Positions 1 to 7,885 of a DNA stretch of 64,000 bases are shown in pieces (within the stretch, counting starts at the first letter, position 1; each line of letters begins with the position of its first letter). Source of the stretch: Terriglobia bacterium (GTDB lineage: Bacteria > Acidobacteriota > Terriglobia > Bryobacterales > UBA6623); assembly GCA_009841225.1 (NCBI GenBank), contig VXMF01000013.1, positions 237,360-301,359 on the forward strand, read 5' to 3'. The translations under genes and the position numbers were made by a program. The notes beneath the pieces are model-generated. The model had not been told where the DNA came from and searched no databases. It was given only the letters and a program-made list of their open reading frames with translations.

Positions 1-107
1 TGCCAGAAAGAGCCGAGCAATCCGACAAACACAGCGGTCGCGAACACCTGAAACAGGCGCAGGCGTCGGTGCGACGCTCGATATGTTAACGCGCCGAAGG
101 CGGTCAT
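1..107 (-). CDS. mrdA: N-terminus of probable penicillin-binding protein 2 (partial)
   Basis: Only the first 35 codons lie in the window; the gene runs off the left edge. The reading frame begins with ATG at 107, and this ATG overlaps the stop codon of mreD in an ATGA arrangement. The peptide has a basic stretch (RASHRRLRLF) followed by a hydrophobic run (QVFATAVFVGLLGSFW), the usual cytoplasmic tail plus membrane anchor of a class B PBP. The identity rests on position: mrdA normally follows mreD in the mre operon and encodes the transpeptidase of the elongasome. The catalytic part is not visible, so this is an inference from context. Confidence 0.6.
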   Translation of the reverse strand, partial: MTAFGALTYRASHRRLRLFQVFATAVFVGLLGSFW

Positions 108-631
108 GGCTTCAAACCTGCCTTGCTCAGCATAGTGAAAACAAACAGGCCGGCGCCAGCGTGGAGCGCCGTCAAGACGAGCCCAAGGGCGAGATCGGTT
201 TCCCCGCCCGCGCTCACCAGAAAGCTGCGGGTAAGGCCGAAGACGACTTCATGGGTCGCGTACGCCGCGGCGAAGAACAAGCCGAGCTCCAGCGCGTGAT
301 CGCGCCGCACGTACGAGCCAAAGCGTACGACCAAGTAGCCGCAGATCGTGTACACGATCCCGTGCAATCCGACCGGGCCGTGGGTCAGGCCGTCATGCAG
401 GCAGCCGATCAGCATGCCCAACAGCATGGCCGAGACTGCGGAGCGGCACCACAGCATCAGGTTGAGCGTTGCGAGAAACGGCAGGTTGAACAGGGCCAGA
501 GCGGGCTCGAGCGTGGGCAGCAGCGTCTGCAGGCCCAGGGCCGCCGTCGGCAGGCCCACGAACCATGGCCAGGGAACACGCGCGGGAGGCTTGGATTCGA
601 ATGCCGGTACCGTTCTAGACCAAGCGCTCAC
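104..631 (-). CDS. mreD: Rod shape-determining protein MreD
   Basis: A 175-residue, very hydrophobic protein with about five predicted membrane segments (starting near residues 22, 45, 65, 88 and 140), matching the size and topology of MreD. It is the inner-membrane part of the elongasome that works with MreC, MreB, PBP2 and RodA in lateral wall synthesis. Its ATG overlaps the mreC stop (ATGA at 628-631) and its own stop overlaps the next gene's ATG, so translation is probably coupled. MreD sequences are poorly conserved; the call depends on hydrophobicity, length and position directly after mreC. Confidence 0.85.
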   Translation of the reverse strand: MSAWSRTVPAFESKPPARVPWPWFVGLPTAALGLQTLLPTLEPALALFNLPFLATLNLMLWCRSAVSAMLLGMLIGCLHDGLTHGPVGLHGIVYTICGYLVVRFGSYVRRDHALELGLFFAAAYATHEVVFGLTRSFLVSAGGETDLALGLVLTALHAGAGLFVFTMLSKAGLKP

Positions 632-1698
632 TCAGCCTCTCCCGGGGCGCCCGAGATCTCTCCGCGCGCGGCGCGCAGCGAGTCGGCGGCTGTGCTGAAG
701 TTGGGCGGGCGCCCGCTGAGGAGGCCGATCGTCTTCTGCTGCGCCTGGAGCGCGTTTTCATAGGTCCGCTTGACGCGATCCGCCGGGCCTTCCAGAGATC
801 CGGCGCTCAGCTCGCCCTCGACACCCGGCTCGGGCGGCCCTGGCAGCCGGGCCAGGATCTGTCGCACTGCCTCCGGAAGCGCTTCATGCTCCGCCTGCAA
901 GACAACCGCTACCTCCCGCACGCGATCCAAGTCCGCGTGGAAGCTGACCGCGATCGTGTGCATTTCAGGAGTTGTCTCAACGCTGACCACCTCCCCGACG
1001 GGCATGCCGGCCGGGAAGACGCCGTCCAGGCCCGAGGTGTAGACCCGTTCTCCCACCGCAACCCCCACGTGGGGCGGCACGTAGTCGAGGCGAGACAGAA
1101 CGCCATTCGTCCCGCGAATGACCCCCGGTGCGCCGCTCCTTCCGAGCACGACTCCGGCGCCGGCTTCGGCATCGCTGAGCAGGACCACCATGCTGGAAGC
1201 CCCGTATGCCGCCTCGACCTTGCCTACGACGCCGGCAGGCACGACCACCGCCATGCCGGGCTCGATGCCGTGCTCGCGGCCCCGGTCGAGGAAGACCTCC
1301 CGGGCGTTGCGACTCGGCCCGCGAGCGATCACTTTGGCGGATAGCGTGCGGGACGCGAGGCTCGCGCGGAAGTCGTCCAGCCCGGCAAGGCCGCTCACAT
1401 GGACAACCTGCTGCTGCAAGTAGTGGTTCTCTAGCCGCAAGCGCGAGACTTCTGCGTCAAGACGCCGGTTCTCGGCAGCCGTGCCGACGAACCAGACATA
1501 GCCGGACCACACGCTCGACAGACCGCTGAGCCCCCATTGGCCCGCGCGCTGGAACGGCATGAACAGGGAGCTGCTCCAATATCTCAGCCGAGCGTCGATG
1601 GGACGCTCCTGGATCTGCTGGCCGACCATCAACACCTGCACGAAGACCAGCACCCCTAGCAGGATGCCGTTCCTTCGCCGGGCCAGCCACTCTTGCAC
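628..1698 (-). CDS. mreC: Rod shape-determining protein MreC
   Basis: The 356-residue protein has one N-terminal membrane helix (residues ~12-28), a coiled coil around residues 75-100 (ENRRLDAEVSRLRLEN) and the periplasmic beta domains typical of MreC (for example GMAVVVPAGVVGKV and ARGPSRNAREVFLDRG). MreC forms a periplasmic scaffold that activates PBP2 in the elongasome. It lies 32 nt after mreB and overlaps mreD. The C-terminal 70 residues are Pro/Glu-rich and look disordered, longer than in Escherichia coli. Confidence 0.95.
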   Translation of the reverse strand: MQEWLARRRNGILLGVLVFVQVLMVGQQIQERPIDARLRYWSSSLFMPFQRAGQWGLSGLSSVWSGYVWFVGTAAENRRLDAEVSRLRLENHYLQQQVVHVSGLAGLDDFRASLASRTLSAKVIARGPSRNAREVFLDRGREHGIEPGMAVVVPAGVVGKVEAAYGASSMVVLLSDAEAGAGVVLGRSGAPGVIRGTNGVLSRLDYVPPHVGVAVGERVYTSGLDGVFPAGMPVGEVVSVETTPEMHTIAVSFHADLDRVREVAVVLQAEHEALPEAVRQILARLPGPPEPGVEGELSAGSLEGPADRVKRTYENALQAQQKTIGLLSGRPPNFSTAADSLRAARGEISGAPGEAE

Positions 1699-1730
1699 GC
1701 CTGTCCTCCGTTGGCTCCGTTCCCTCCGCG

Positions 1731-2756
1731 CTACTGGATCGAGACCCGACTGAGCAGGTCAAAGTCTTCCAGGACCATCCCGGTCCCGACGACCACGCTG
1801 TGGAGGGGGTTCTCGGCCACCGAGACCGGCACGCCGACTTCATCGCGGATGCGCTGGTCAAGGTTCTTGAGGTATGCGCCTCCGCCCGTGAGCACGATGC
1901 CCCGGTCGCATATGTCGCTGCTGATCTCGGGCGGTGCGTGCTCCAAAGCTTCTCGGACGCAGAACATTATCTTCTCGACGCACTCTGCGATGGCACCGTG
2001 AATCTCGCTGTCGGTCACTTCCCTGGCCGCTGGCACGCCCCTGGTGAGATTGCGCCCCTTGATCTCCATCGTTGCCGGCGTCTCAAGGGGCTTTGCCGCG
2101 CCCAGTTCGACCTTCACCCGTTCGGCCGTGCGCTCGCCGATCAGGAAGTTGTGCTTGCGCCTGAGATATTGGATGATCGCATCGTCGAACGCATTGCCGG
2201 CCACGCTCACCGATTTTGAGTACACGACGCCGGACATCGAGATCACCGCGACGTCCGTGGTACCTCCTCCGATGTCCACGACCATGCTGCCCGCCGGCTC
2301 CGAGACTGGCAGGCCAGCACCGATCGCCGCCATCATCGCCTGCTCGACCAAGTGCACTTCGCTAGCGCGCGCCCGCATGGCAGAGTCGATCACGGCGCGG
2401 CGCTCGACGTGAGTGATGCTGCCGGGCACACCGATTACGATGCGCGGGTGGACGAACAGGTTACGGTTGTGCGCCTTGTTGATGAAGTAGGTGAGCATGC
2501 GCTCGGCGATCTTGAAGTCGGCAATCACCCCGTCGCGCATCGGGCGAACGGCCGTGATCGTGCCCGGCGTCCGGCCGAGCATCCGCTTGGCCTCGATGCC
2601 AATCGCCTCAACTTCGCCGGTGGAGTTGTTGACCCCTACCATCGATGGCTCATCCACCACGACACCGGAATCGGCGATGTATATCAACGTGTTGGCCGTG
2701 CCGAGGTCGATCGCAAGATCGTGGGAGAACAGCGATAGGAGCGAGCGCAGCCTCAT
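1731..2756 (-). CDS. mreB: Rod shape-determining actin-like protein MreB
   Basis: The 341-residue protein carries the actin-fold ATP-binding signatures: phosphate-1 DLGTANT (residues 17-23) and phosphate-2 VVDIGGGTTDVAVI (about 160-173), then LTGGGAYLKNLDQ near residue 290. MreB filaments on the inner membrane face direct side-wall peptidoglycan synthesis. It is the first gene of the minus-strand operon mreB-mreC-mreD-mrdA. The ATG at 2756 opens directly with MRLRSLLSLF, the usual membrane-binding N-terminus. The region upstream contains a possible -10 (TATTCT, 2904-2909) and a structured leader. Confidence 0.97.
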   Translation of the reverse strand: MRLRSLLSLFSHDLAIDLGTANTLIYIADSGVVVDEPSMVGVNNSTGEVEAIGIEAKRMLGRTPGTITAVRPMRDGVIADFKIAERMLTYFINKAHNRNLFVHPRIVIGVPGSITHVERRAVIDSAMRARASEVHLVEQAMMAAIGAGLPVSEPAGSMVVDIGGGTTDVAVISMSGVVYSKSVSVAGNAFDDAIIQYLRRKHNFLIGERTAERVKVELGAAKPLETPATMEIKGRNLTRGVPAAREVTDSEIHGAIAECVEKIMFCVREALEHAPPEISSDICDRGIVLTGGGAYLKNLDQRIRDEVGVPVSVAENPLHSVVVGTGMVLEDFDLLSRVSIQ

Positions 2757-2770
2757 GCAATCGCCTCTGA

Positions 2771-2853
2771 GAATGCCGGCCTGCGACCGGCACAGCTAGG
2801 GCGTAGACAGCCCACCGCACTGTCGTCGCGACGCTCAGTGCCGGCAGGCATTC
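2771..2853 (-). promoter_or_regulatory. Structured leader upstream of mreB
   Basis: Complementary arms 2771-2777/2847-2853 (gaatgcc/ggcattc) and 2787-2793/2838-2844 (ccggcac/gtgccgg) enclose the middle of the mreB 5' region. A competing hairpin pairs 6-bp arms gcactg (starting at about 2817) and cagtgc (ending 2841), so two mutually exclusive folds are possible. It ends about 15 nt before the mreB start codon. Regulatory function is inference; covariation is not tested. Confidence 0.3.
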
Positions 2854-3222
2854 CACCAGCCTCCGTGCATACGCTCGACATCTGCAAGCCGCAGTCTGCA
2901 AACAGAATAGCACTTCTTTGCGTTACAGGCAGAAAAGTCAAGCCTGTCTGTCGATAATGCAAGAACTGCAGAGCTCGCGCAGCAGGTCTCCCGCCCCGAG
3001 CCAAGCGACGGCCCGAACATCAACGCCGAGAGCCCGTGAGACGCATGGGCTGCCCGGTTGGCCAGTCCTAATCCGAACATCGCCCGCAGCCCCCTGTGGA
3101 CGTGCGGCGTGACGGATTCTCTAGGCAACCCTTCGCGGGCAGCGAAGGCGCGAGAGGCCCAAGCGAGCGATCGAAGCCGGGCGCAGCCGCCGGGTTCCCG
3201 CCCGGCACACGCGGCGGGCGGC

Positions 3223-3252
3223 TTGAATTCGCTTGCACCGGACGCCTACACT
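3223..3252 (+). promoter_or_regulatory. Sigma70-type promoter for the oxidoreductase gene
   Basis: TTGAAT (3223-3228), an 18-bp spacer and TACACT (3247-3252). The start codon at 3312 is preceded by a ggagg Shine-Dalgarno at 3296-3300. Confidence 0.45.
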
Positions 3253-3311
3253 CGTTTACTGGCCGATGGGAGCCCCATCGCGCCCGAGCTTCGGCGGAGG
3301 TCTTGACAGTG

Positions 3312-4475
3312 ATGAACAAGTTGCAGGTAGCGGTGATCGGGACAGGATTCGTGGGCCGCGTCCACGTCGAGAACATCCGGAGGCAGGCTGATGCCGAAGT
3401 CGTGGCGATCGCGGACCAGACCGCCGACCTCGCGGCCCAGTTCGGGCAGATGCTGGGAATCGCCCGCACCTCGGGCGATTACCGCCAGCTGCTGGACGAT
3501 CCGGCTATCGACGCGGTGCATATCTGCACGCCGAACCACACGCATTTCGCGATCGCCCGCGACGCGATCACCGCCGGCAAGCACGTAATCTGCGAGAAGC
3601 CCCTTGCGATGACGTCCGCGGAAGCCCAGGGCTTGGTCGACCTGGCGCGCTCGCGGGACATCGTGCACGCCACCAGCTACAACCTGCGCTTTTATCCGAA
3701 CGTGGCGCAGATGCGGCGCATGGTTGCCACCGGGCAGGTGGGCGACGTATTGGCGGTGCAAGGCACCTACTCGCAGGACTGGCTGTTCTTCGACACGGAC
3801 TACAACTGGCGGCTCGAGCCGGAGGTAGGCGGCAATTCGCGCGCCATGGCCGACATCGGCTCGCACTGGTGCGACCTGCTTGAACACGTCACCGGCAAGC
3901 GAATCCAAGCGGTGTGCGCGGAACTGGCTACGTTTCACCCGGTGCGCAAGAAGCCCAAGAAGCCGATCGAAACCTACGCGGGCAAGATGCTGGAGCCGGA
4001 AGACTACGAGGACCGCCCGATCACGACCGAAGACTTCGGCGCGATCCTGCTGCGCTTCGGCGACCGGGCGCGGGGAGCGCTGACGATCAACCAAGTCGCC
4101 GCAGGCCGCAAGAACCGGCTGCTTGTGGACATCTACGGCACCAAGTGCGGCCTGTCCTGGGACGGGGAGCGGCCGAACGAACTGTGGATCGGGCGGCGCG
4201 ACGGAAACAACGAGCTGCTGGTCAAGGATCCGTCACTGCTGGAAGAGCAGGCGCGCTCGTTTGCCGATCTGCCCGGCGGCCACGCGGAAGGCTACGCCGA
4301 TACCTTCAAGCAATTCTTCCGCCGCTTCTACGCAGCCTGCCGCGACAAGTCGAAGGCCGGGCAGGTGCCGGGCTTCGATGCCGGACTGCGGCAACTGCGG
4401 CTGGTCGAGGCTGTGCTGCGCAGCCACCGCGAAGACGGGTGGGTAGAGGTCGACGCCGCGCGCGGGCACGACTAG
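3312..4475 (+). CDS. Gfo/Idh/MocA-family NAD(P)-dependent oxidoreductase
   Basis: A 387-residue protein with an N-terminal Rossmann motif VAVIGTGFVGRVH (residues 7-19) and the family's EKP motif (CEKPLA, residues 94-99), followed by the C-terminal alpha/beta substrate domain. Such enzymes oxidise or reduce sugars, inositols or related polyols with NAD(P); the exact substrate cannot be told. I chose ATG 3312 because the Rossmann fold begins at once and a ggagg site lies 11 nt upstream. The next gene, 39 nt downstream, is a sugar isomerase-like protein, a pairing common in catabolism of unusual sugars. Confidence 0.88.
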   Translation: MNKLQVAVIGTGFVGRVHVENIRRQADAEVVAIADQTADLAAQFGQMLGIARTSGDYRQLLDDPAIDAVHICTPNHTHFAIARDAITAGKHVICEKPLAMTSAEAQGLVDLARSRDIVHATSYNLRFYPNVAQMRRMVATGQVGDVLAVQGTYSQDWLFFDTDYNWRLEPEVGGNSRAMADIGSHWCDLLEHVTGKRIQAVCAELATFHPVRKKPKKPIETYAGKMLEPEDYEDRPITTEDFGAILLRFGDRARGALTINQVAAGRKNRLLVDIYGTKCGLSWDGERPNELWIGRRDGNNELLVKDPSLLEEQARSFADLPGGHAEGYADTFKQFFRRFYAACRDKSKAGQVPGFDAGLRQLRLVEAVLRSHREDGWVEVDAARGHD

Positions 4476-4492
4476 AGGAGCCCGCGCTGCTG

Positions 4493-4498
4493 TAGACT
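4493..4498 (+). promoter_or_regulatory. Putative -10 (TAGACT) for the isomerase gene
   Basis: TAGACT lies 17 nt before ATG 4515, with a cggagg ribosome site between. No good -35 is visible, so the gene may also simply be read from upstream. Confidence 0.3.
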
Positions 4499-4514
4499 AC
4501 CGGAGGCGATTGAT

Positions 4515-5357
4515 ATGGAACCACTGCAGGTCGGCCTGATGTTCTGGACCGGCGGAGTGCTCGGGTTCGACGCTGCGCCCGACGAGATCGTGGAGTCCGT
4601 AGCCGCGTTCGGCGTGAGCTGCGGCCAGTTGGGAGTGCATGGCGCGGCGGACCTGTCTGCCGACGTAGCCGAGCAGTGGCGGGCGGCGCTGGACCGCGCC
4701 GAGCTCGAGATCGCGACAGCCTTCCTAAGCTTCGAGGGCGAGAGCTACGCCAGCATCCCGATCTGCGCGCAGACCGTGGGCTACGTGCCCCCTGCGACGC
4801 GCCGCGAGCGCGAGCAGCGGACCTATGCAGTGTCGGACTTCGCCCGCTCGCTCGGCATTCCCGGCATGGCGGCGCACATCGGCTGCCTGCCCGAGGATCC
4901 GCGCGATGCCGAGCACCGGGCCGTGCTCGAACTCGTGCGCCGCGTCTGCGACCACTGCGCGCGCAACGGCCAGACCTTCGCGCTCGAGACCGGGCAGGAG
5001 CCGGCGGAGGCCCTGCTGGAGTTCCTGCACGCCGTGGACCGACCGAACGTGGGGGTCAATTTCGATCCCGCGAATATGATCCTGTACGGGTCCGGCGAGC
5101 CGATGGAGGCCCTGCGGACGCTCGGGGAGCAGGTCTTGACGGTGCATTGCAAGGACGGCACGTGGCCGGAGACGCAGGGCGAGTGGGGGCGGGAGACGCC
5201 ACTTGGGGACGGCGACGTGGGCATGCAGCGGTACGTCCGCACGCTGCGCGAGATCGGCTACGCCGGTCCCTTGGTCATCGAGCGCGAGATCGTCGGCGAA
5301 GAGCAGCGCGCCGACATCGGCAGGGCGATTGCCCTGCTCAATCGCATCCGGGCCTGA
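4515..5357 (+). CDS. Sugar phosphate isomerase/epimerase (xylose isomerase-like TIM barrel)
   Basis: The 280-residue protein matches the AP-endonuclease-2/xylose-isomerase-like TIM barrel. Probable metal ligands are seen in order: the Glu of FALETGQ, the Asp of VNFDPAN, the His of TVHCKDG and the Glu of VIEREI. These enzymes isomerise or epimerise keto-sugars or inositol derivatives. It follows a Gfo/Idh/MocA oxidoreductase by 39 nt, a classic two-gene arrangement; the substrate is unknown. An SD (ggagg) precedes the ATG. Confidence 0.82.
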   Translation: MEPLQVGLMFWTGGVLGFDAAPDEIVESVAAFGVSCGQLGVHGAADLSADVAEQWRAALDRAELEIATAFLSFEGESYASIPICAQTVGYVPPATRREREQRTYAVSDFARSLGIPGMAAHIGCLPEDPRDAEHRAVLELVRRVCDHCARNGQTFALETGQEPAEALLEFLHAVDRPNVGVNFDPANMILYGSGEPMEALRTLGEQVLTVHCKDGTWPETQGEWGRETPLGDGDVGMQRYVRTLREIGYAGPLVIEREIVGEEQRADIGRAIALLNRIRA

Positions 5358-5407
5358 ATTCCTGCACGGCGCTTGCACGTCATAGCCTTTGCGGCGGTTC
5401 ACGCTGC

Positions 5408-5413
5408 TAAACT
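5408..5413 (+). promoter_or_regulatory. Extended -10 (TGCTAAACT) before the TPR gene
   Basis: TAAACT preceded by TGC ends 12 nt before the GTG start at 5425, giving a predicted leader of only about 4 nt. No Shine-Dalgarno is seen. Confidence 0.35.
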
Positions 5414-5424
5414 TCGATTCAGGC

Positions 5425-6666
5425 GTGTACAGAGGACTCGGATTCGGCTTGGCTCTGTGCGTGACGGCGCTGCTGGGAGCCGACGCGCTGCGCGAGGCGG
5501 CGCAGGCACTGGAGAGCAACGATTTCGCCGGCGCTATCCCGCACCTAGAGGCGGCGCTCGAGGACGATCCCGCCAACGTCAACGCCCGCTTCAACCTCGC
5601 CTACGCGCGCCAGGCGACCGGCAACACCGCCAGCGCGATCCAGCACTACCAAGTCATCGCCGAGCAACAGCCGGACCTGATCCCGGCGCGACAGAATCTG
5701 GCGACCCTGCTCATGCAGGCGGGCAGGTTCGCAGACGCGGCGCACCACTACGAAGCCATCGCAGAGGCGCGGCCGGAGAACCTGCAGGCCCTGCGGTTGG
5801 CCGCCTCGGCCCACAGCCAAGCCGGAGACGCCGAACTGGCCCGCGCCGCCTTCCAGCGCGTCTTGGAGATGGACGGCACGTCGCTGGACGCGACGCTGGG
5901 GCTGGCGGGTGCGCTGGCAGAGCTCGGCAGGTTGCACGAAGCAGTGCCGCACTACTTGCGAGCGGTGCAACTGGACCCGAGCGCCGAAGGCGCGCTGCTC
6001 GAGATCGCCAAGCGGCTGGAAGAATCAGGCTCCAAGCAGGATGCCCTCCAGCTGTATCGGCGGTACGCGCGGAATCGGCCCGACAACGCCGCCGTCCAGG
6101 AGGAGATTGGCGTCCTGTTGCTCGAGAGCGGCAACCTGCGAGCTGCCACGCAGGCGCTAGAGCGAGCCGTGCAACTTGAGCCGCAATCCAAGCGGCACGC
6201 CGCTCTGGGCGAAGCCTATCGCCAGGCTGGCAACGTAGAGGCTGCTCGGGAACAGCTCAGCTTGGCGGCCAAGTCTGCACCGGGTGATGCAAAGGCCCGC
6301 TTGCGCTACGCGAACTCGCTGCTGCAACAGCAGGAGTACGAGCGCGCTTCGCGCGAATACGTGGCCTCGCTTGAGGTCGATCCGGGCAGCCCAGACGCGT
6401 GGAACGGTCTGGCCTTCGCCATGTACCGGCTCGGTAACTTCCCGGCGGCGCTCCGCGCCTTGATGGAGGCGGAGCAGCTCGGCCCGCCGCTGGCTGCGAG
6501 CGTGTACCTGCGGGCGCTCTGCCAAGACAGTTTGCAGCTCTACGAGGAAGCGCAGGATTCATATCGTGCCTTCTTGGCTCTGAATGCGGAGACGGAGATG
6601 CAGGAAGAGACCTGGAAGGCGACCCAGCGCCTCAAGACGATTGCCAAGGTGTTGGAGAAGCGGTGA
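5425..6666 (+). CDS. Exported tetratricopeptide-repeat protein
   Basis: A 413-residue protein (from GTG 5425) with a signal peptide (residues 1-19, YRGLGFGLALCVTALLGADA) followed by roughly ten TPR units, e.g. NARFNLAYARQATGNTASAI and PDAWNGLAFAMYRLGNFPAA. TPRs are protein-protein scaffolds; here they should face the periplasm or cell surface. A TTG 12 codons upstream (5389) is in frame but gives a worse signal peptide. The stop codon overlaps the GTG of the next gene (GTGA, 6663-6666), so the two are probably translationally coupled. No specific partner is known. Confidence 0.8.
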   Translation: MYRGLGFGLALCVTALLGADALREAAQALESNDFAGAIPHLEAALEDDPANVNARFNLAYARQATGNTASAIQHYQVIAEQQPDLIPARQNLATLLMQAGRFADAAHHYEAIAEARPENLQALRLAASAHSQAGDAELARAAFQRVLEMDGTSLDATLGLAGALAELGRLHEAVPHYLRAVQLDPSAEGALLEIAKRLEESGSKQDALQLYRRYARNRPDNAAVQEEIGVLLLESGNLRAATQALERAVQLEPQSKRHAALGEAYRQAGNVEAAREQLSLAAKSAPGDAKARLRYANSLLQQQEYERASREYVASLEVDPGSPDAWNGLAFAMYRLGNFPAALRALMEAEQLGPPLAASVYLRALCQDSLQLYEEAQDSYRAFLALNAETEMQEETWKATQRLKTIAKVLEKR

Positions 6667-7112
6667 GGTTCGGCGTCCGCCTTGCGCTGCTTTCGGGCAT
6701 GGCAGTGCTGTGTTGCTTGGGGGCGCAGCGCGGCAGTCTGGCGGAAATCGAGGCTATCGCAGATCGGGAAACCCGCTCGCGCCGGGCCTTGGCGTTCGCG
6801 TCCGGCCAACTGGACATAGTCAGCAAGGCCTATCGAGACGACGATCTGGCAGCCGGGCGCCAAGCGCTCGAGAATATGGGAGAAGCGGTGGACTTGGCGG
6901 TGAGTTCGCTCGAGGCGACCGGCAAGTACGCCCGGCGACACCCGCGGCACTTCAAGCACGCCGAGATCCAGACCCGCAAGCTGCTCGTGCAGCTGAAGCA
7001 GCTGCAAAGCAAGCTGTACCTTGGCGACCAAGCCGACTTCGACGGGATCATCGAGCGGATCGAGGCGGCGAACGCTAGGCTGCTGCGGGGTCTGATGGGA
7101 CCGAAGGAATGA
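6663..7112 (+). CDS. Small exported helical protein, function unknown
   Basis: 149 residues with a signal peptide (RFGVRLALLSGMAVLCCLGAQ) and a mostly alpha-helical mature part, rich in Leu, Ala, Arg and Glu (for example LLVQLKQLQSKLYLGDQ). I do not recognise a family. Its GTG start overlaps the TPR gene's stop by 4 nt, so it is likely made together with the TPR protein and may be its partner. A second small exported helical protein follows 100 nt downstream. Confidence 0.7.
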   Translation: MRFGVRLALLSGMAVLCCLGAQRGSLAEIEAIADRETRSRRALAFASGQLDIVSKAYRDDDLAAGRQALENMGEAVDLAVSSLEATGKYARRHPRHFKHAEIQTRKLLVQLKQLQSKLYLGDQADFDGIIERIEAANARLLRGLMGPKE

Positions 7113-7171
7113 GCGCCGCCCAGTCCGGCCCGTGATCCTCGATCAAGCGGGCAGCCGCCCGGCAGGGGGAG

Positions 7172-7200
7172 TTGGCATCGGCAGCCCAAACCATTAGAGT
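7172..7200 (+). promoter_or_regulatory. Sigma70-type promoter (TTGGCA-17-TAGAGT)
   Basis: TTGGCA (7172-7177), exactly 17 bp, TAGAGT (7195-7200). The start codon at 7213 follows 13 nt after the -10 with ggggag just before it, so this gene has its own promoter inside the cluster. Confidence 0.5.
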
Positions 7201-7212
7201 TAGGGGAGCGCG

Positions 7213-7872
7213 ATGCCGACCCGACTCATACTCGCGATCCTCTGCACGCTCGTCCCGGCCTTGGGGCAGGAGCTGCCTCGCAACCGAGAGTTCCTGACCG
7301 ACTACGAGATCGAAGTCCTGCGAGACAGCCAGGAGCTGGACAAGCGCATGAGCGCGTACGCGAAGTTCGCGGCGTTGCGCCTCGAGCTGATCGAACAGGC
7401 CCTCACGGAAGAAGAAGCCGGACGCGGCGCCAAGATCCACCGCTCCCTGACAGAGTATTCGTCGATCATTCAAGCCGTCGATGACGTCATCGACGACGCA
7501 CTGCTGCGCAACAAGAAGCTCGACGGGGCATTGGAGGCCCTGCTCAAGGCCGAGCAGGTGTTCGCCGCGCGCTTGGCCGCGATCGCTGCGACCGACGCCG
7601 AGGACGCGTGGCGCTATGAATTCGTGCTGGAAGACGCCATCGGCATCACCGATGACAGCTTGGAGCTGCTGGCCGAAGACCTGGGCGTAAGGAAGCGCAC
7701 TGTGGTCCTGCAAGAAGAGACCGAGAAGCGGCGCCAGAAGGAGCGCATGGCACCGGAACGGCGCAAGGAAGTCGAGCAGGCCAGCGAGCAAGAAGCTGCT
7801 GAACAGGCCGACAGAGAGCGCAAGCGCCCGTCCCTGCTGCGGCCGGGCGAGAAGCTGGGCGGGAACCGCTGA
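7213..7872 (+). CDS. Exported helical protein, function unknown
   Basis: 219 residues: signal peptide (PTRLILAILCTLVPALGQ), helical body (residues 25-160) and a highly charged coiled-coil-like tail of Glu/Arg/Lys (residues 165-219). I do not recognise a domain. It resembles the preceding 149-residue protein in size class, export and helicity, but no clear sequence identity is visible. The next gene is convergent (subtilase, ending 7886), so the transcript ends here. Confidence 0.65.
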   Translation: MPTRLILAILCTLVPALGQELPRNREFLTDYEIEVLRDSQELDKRMSAYAKFAALRLELIEQALTEEEAGRGAKIHRSLTEYSSIIQAVDDVIDDALLRNKKLDGALEALLKAEQVFAARLAAIAATDAEDAWRYEFVLEDAIGITDDSLELLAEDLGVRKRTVVLQEETEKRRQKERMAPERRKEVEQASEQEAAEQADRERKRPSLLRPGEKLGGNR

Positions 7873-7885
7873 TCTGGCCGGTCGG

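Larger units (their letters stand above)
2757..3311. other. Divergent intergenic region mreB / oxidoreductase
   Basis: The 555 bases between the divergent mreB and Gfo/Idh genes have no coding potential that I can support. They hold the mreB leader structure (2771-2853), a weak minus-strand -10 (TATTCT at 2904-2909, the nearest TTGACT being 26 bp upstream, too far for a standard promoter) and a plus-strand promoter at 3223-3252. An open frame running from 3096 into the oxidoreductase lacks family similarity before residue 73 and is not counted as coding. Confidence 0.5.

Noticed and set aside
83..763. Plus-strand open frame of 226 codons
   Set aside because: It is antisense to mreD and mreC, Gln/Arg-rich without any family similarity; high-GC DNA keeps opposite frames open.
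2904..2941. TTGACT ... TATTCT as a full mreB promoter
   Set aside because: The spacer is 26 bp, too long for a standard sigma70 promoter; only the -10 was kept as a weak possibility.
3096..3311. N-terminal extension of the Gfo/Idh oxidoreductase
   Set aside because: No family similarity before ATG 3312, an SD lies just upstream of that ATG and a promoter falls inside the extension.
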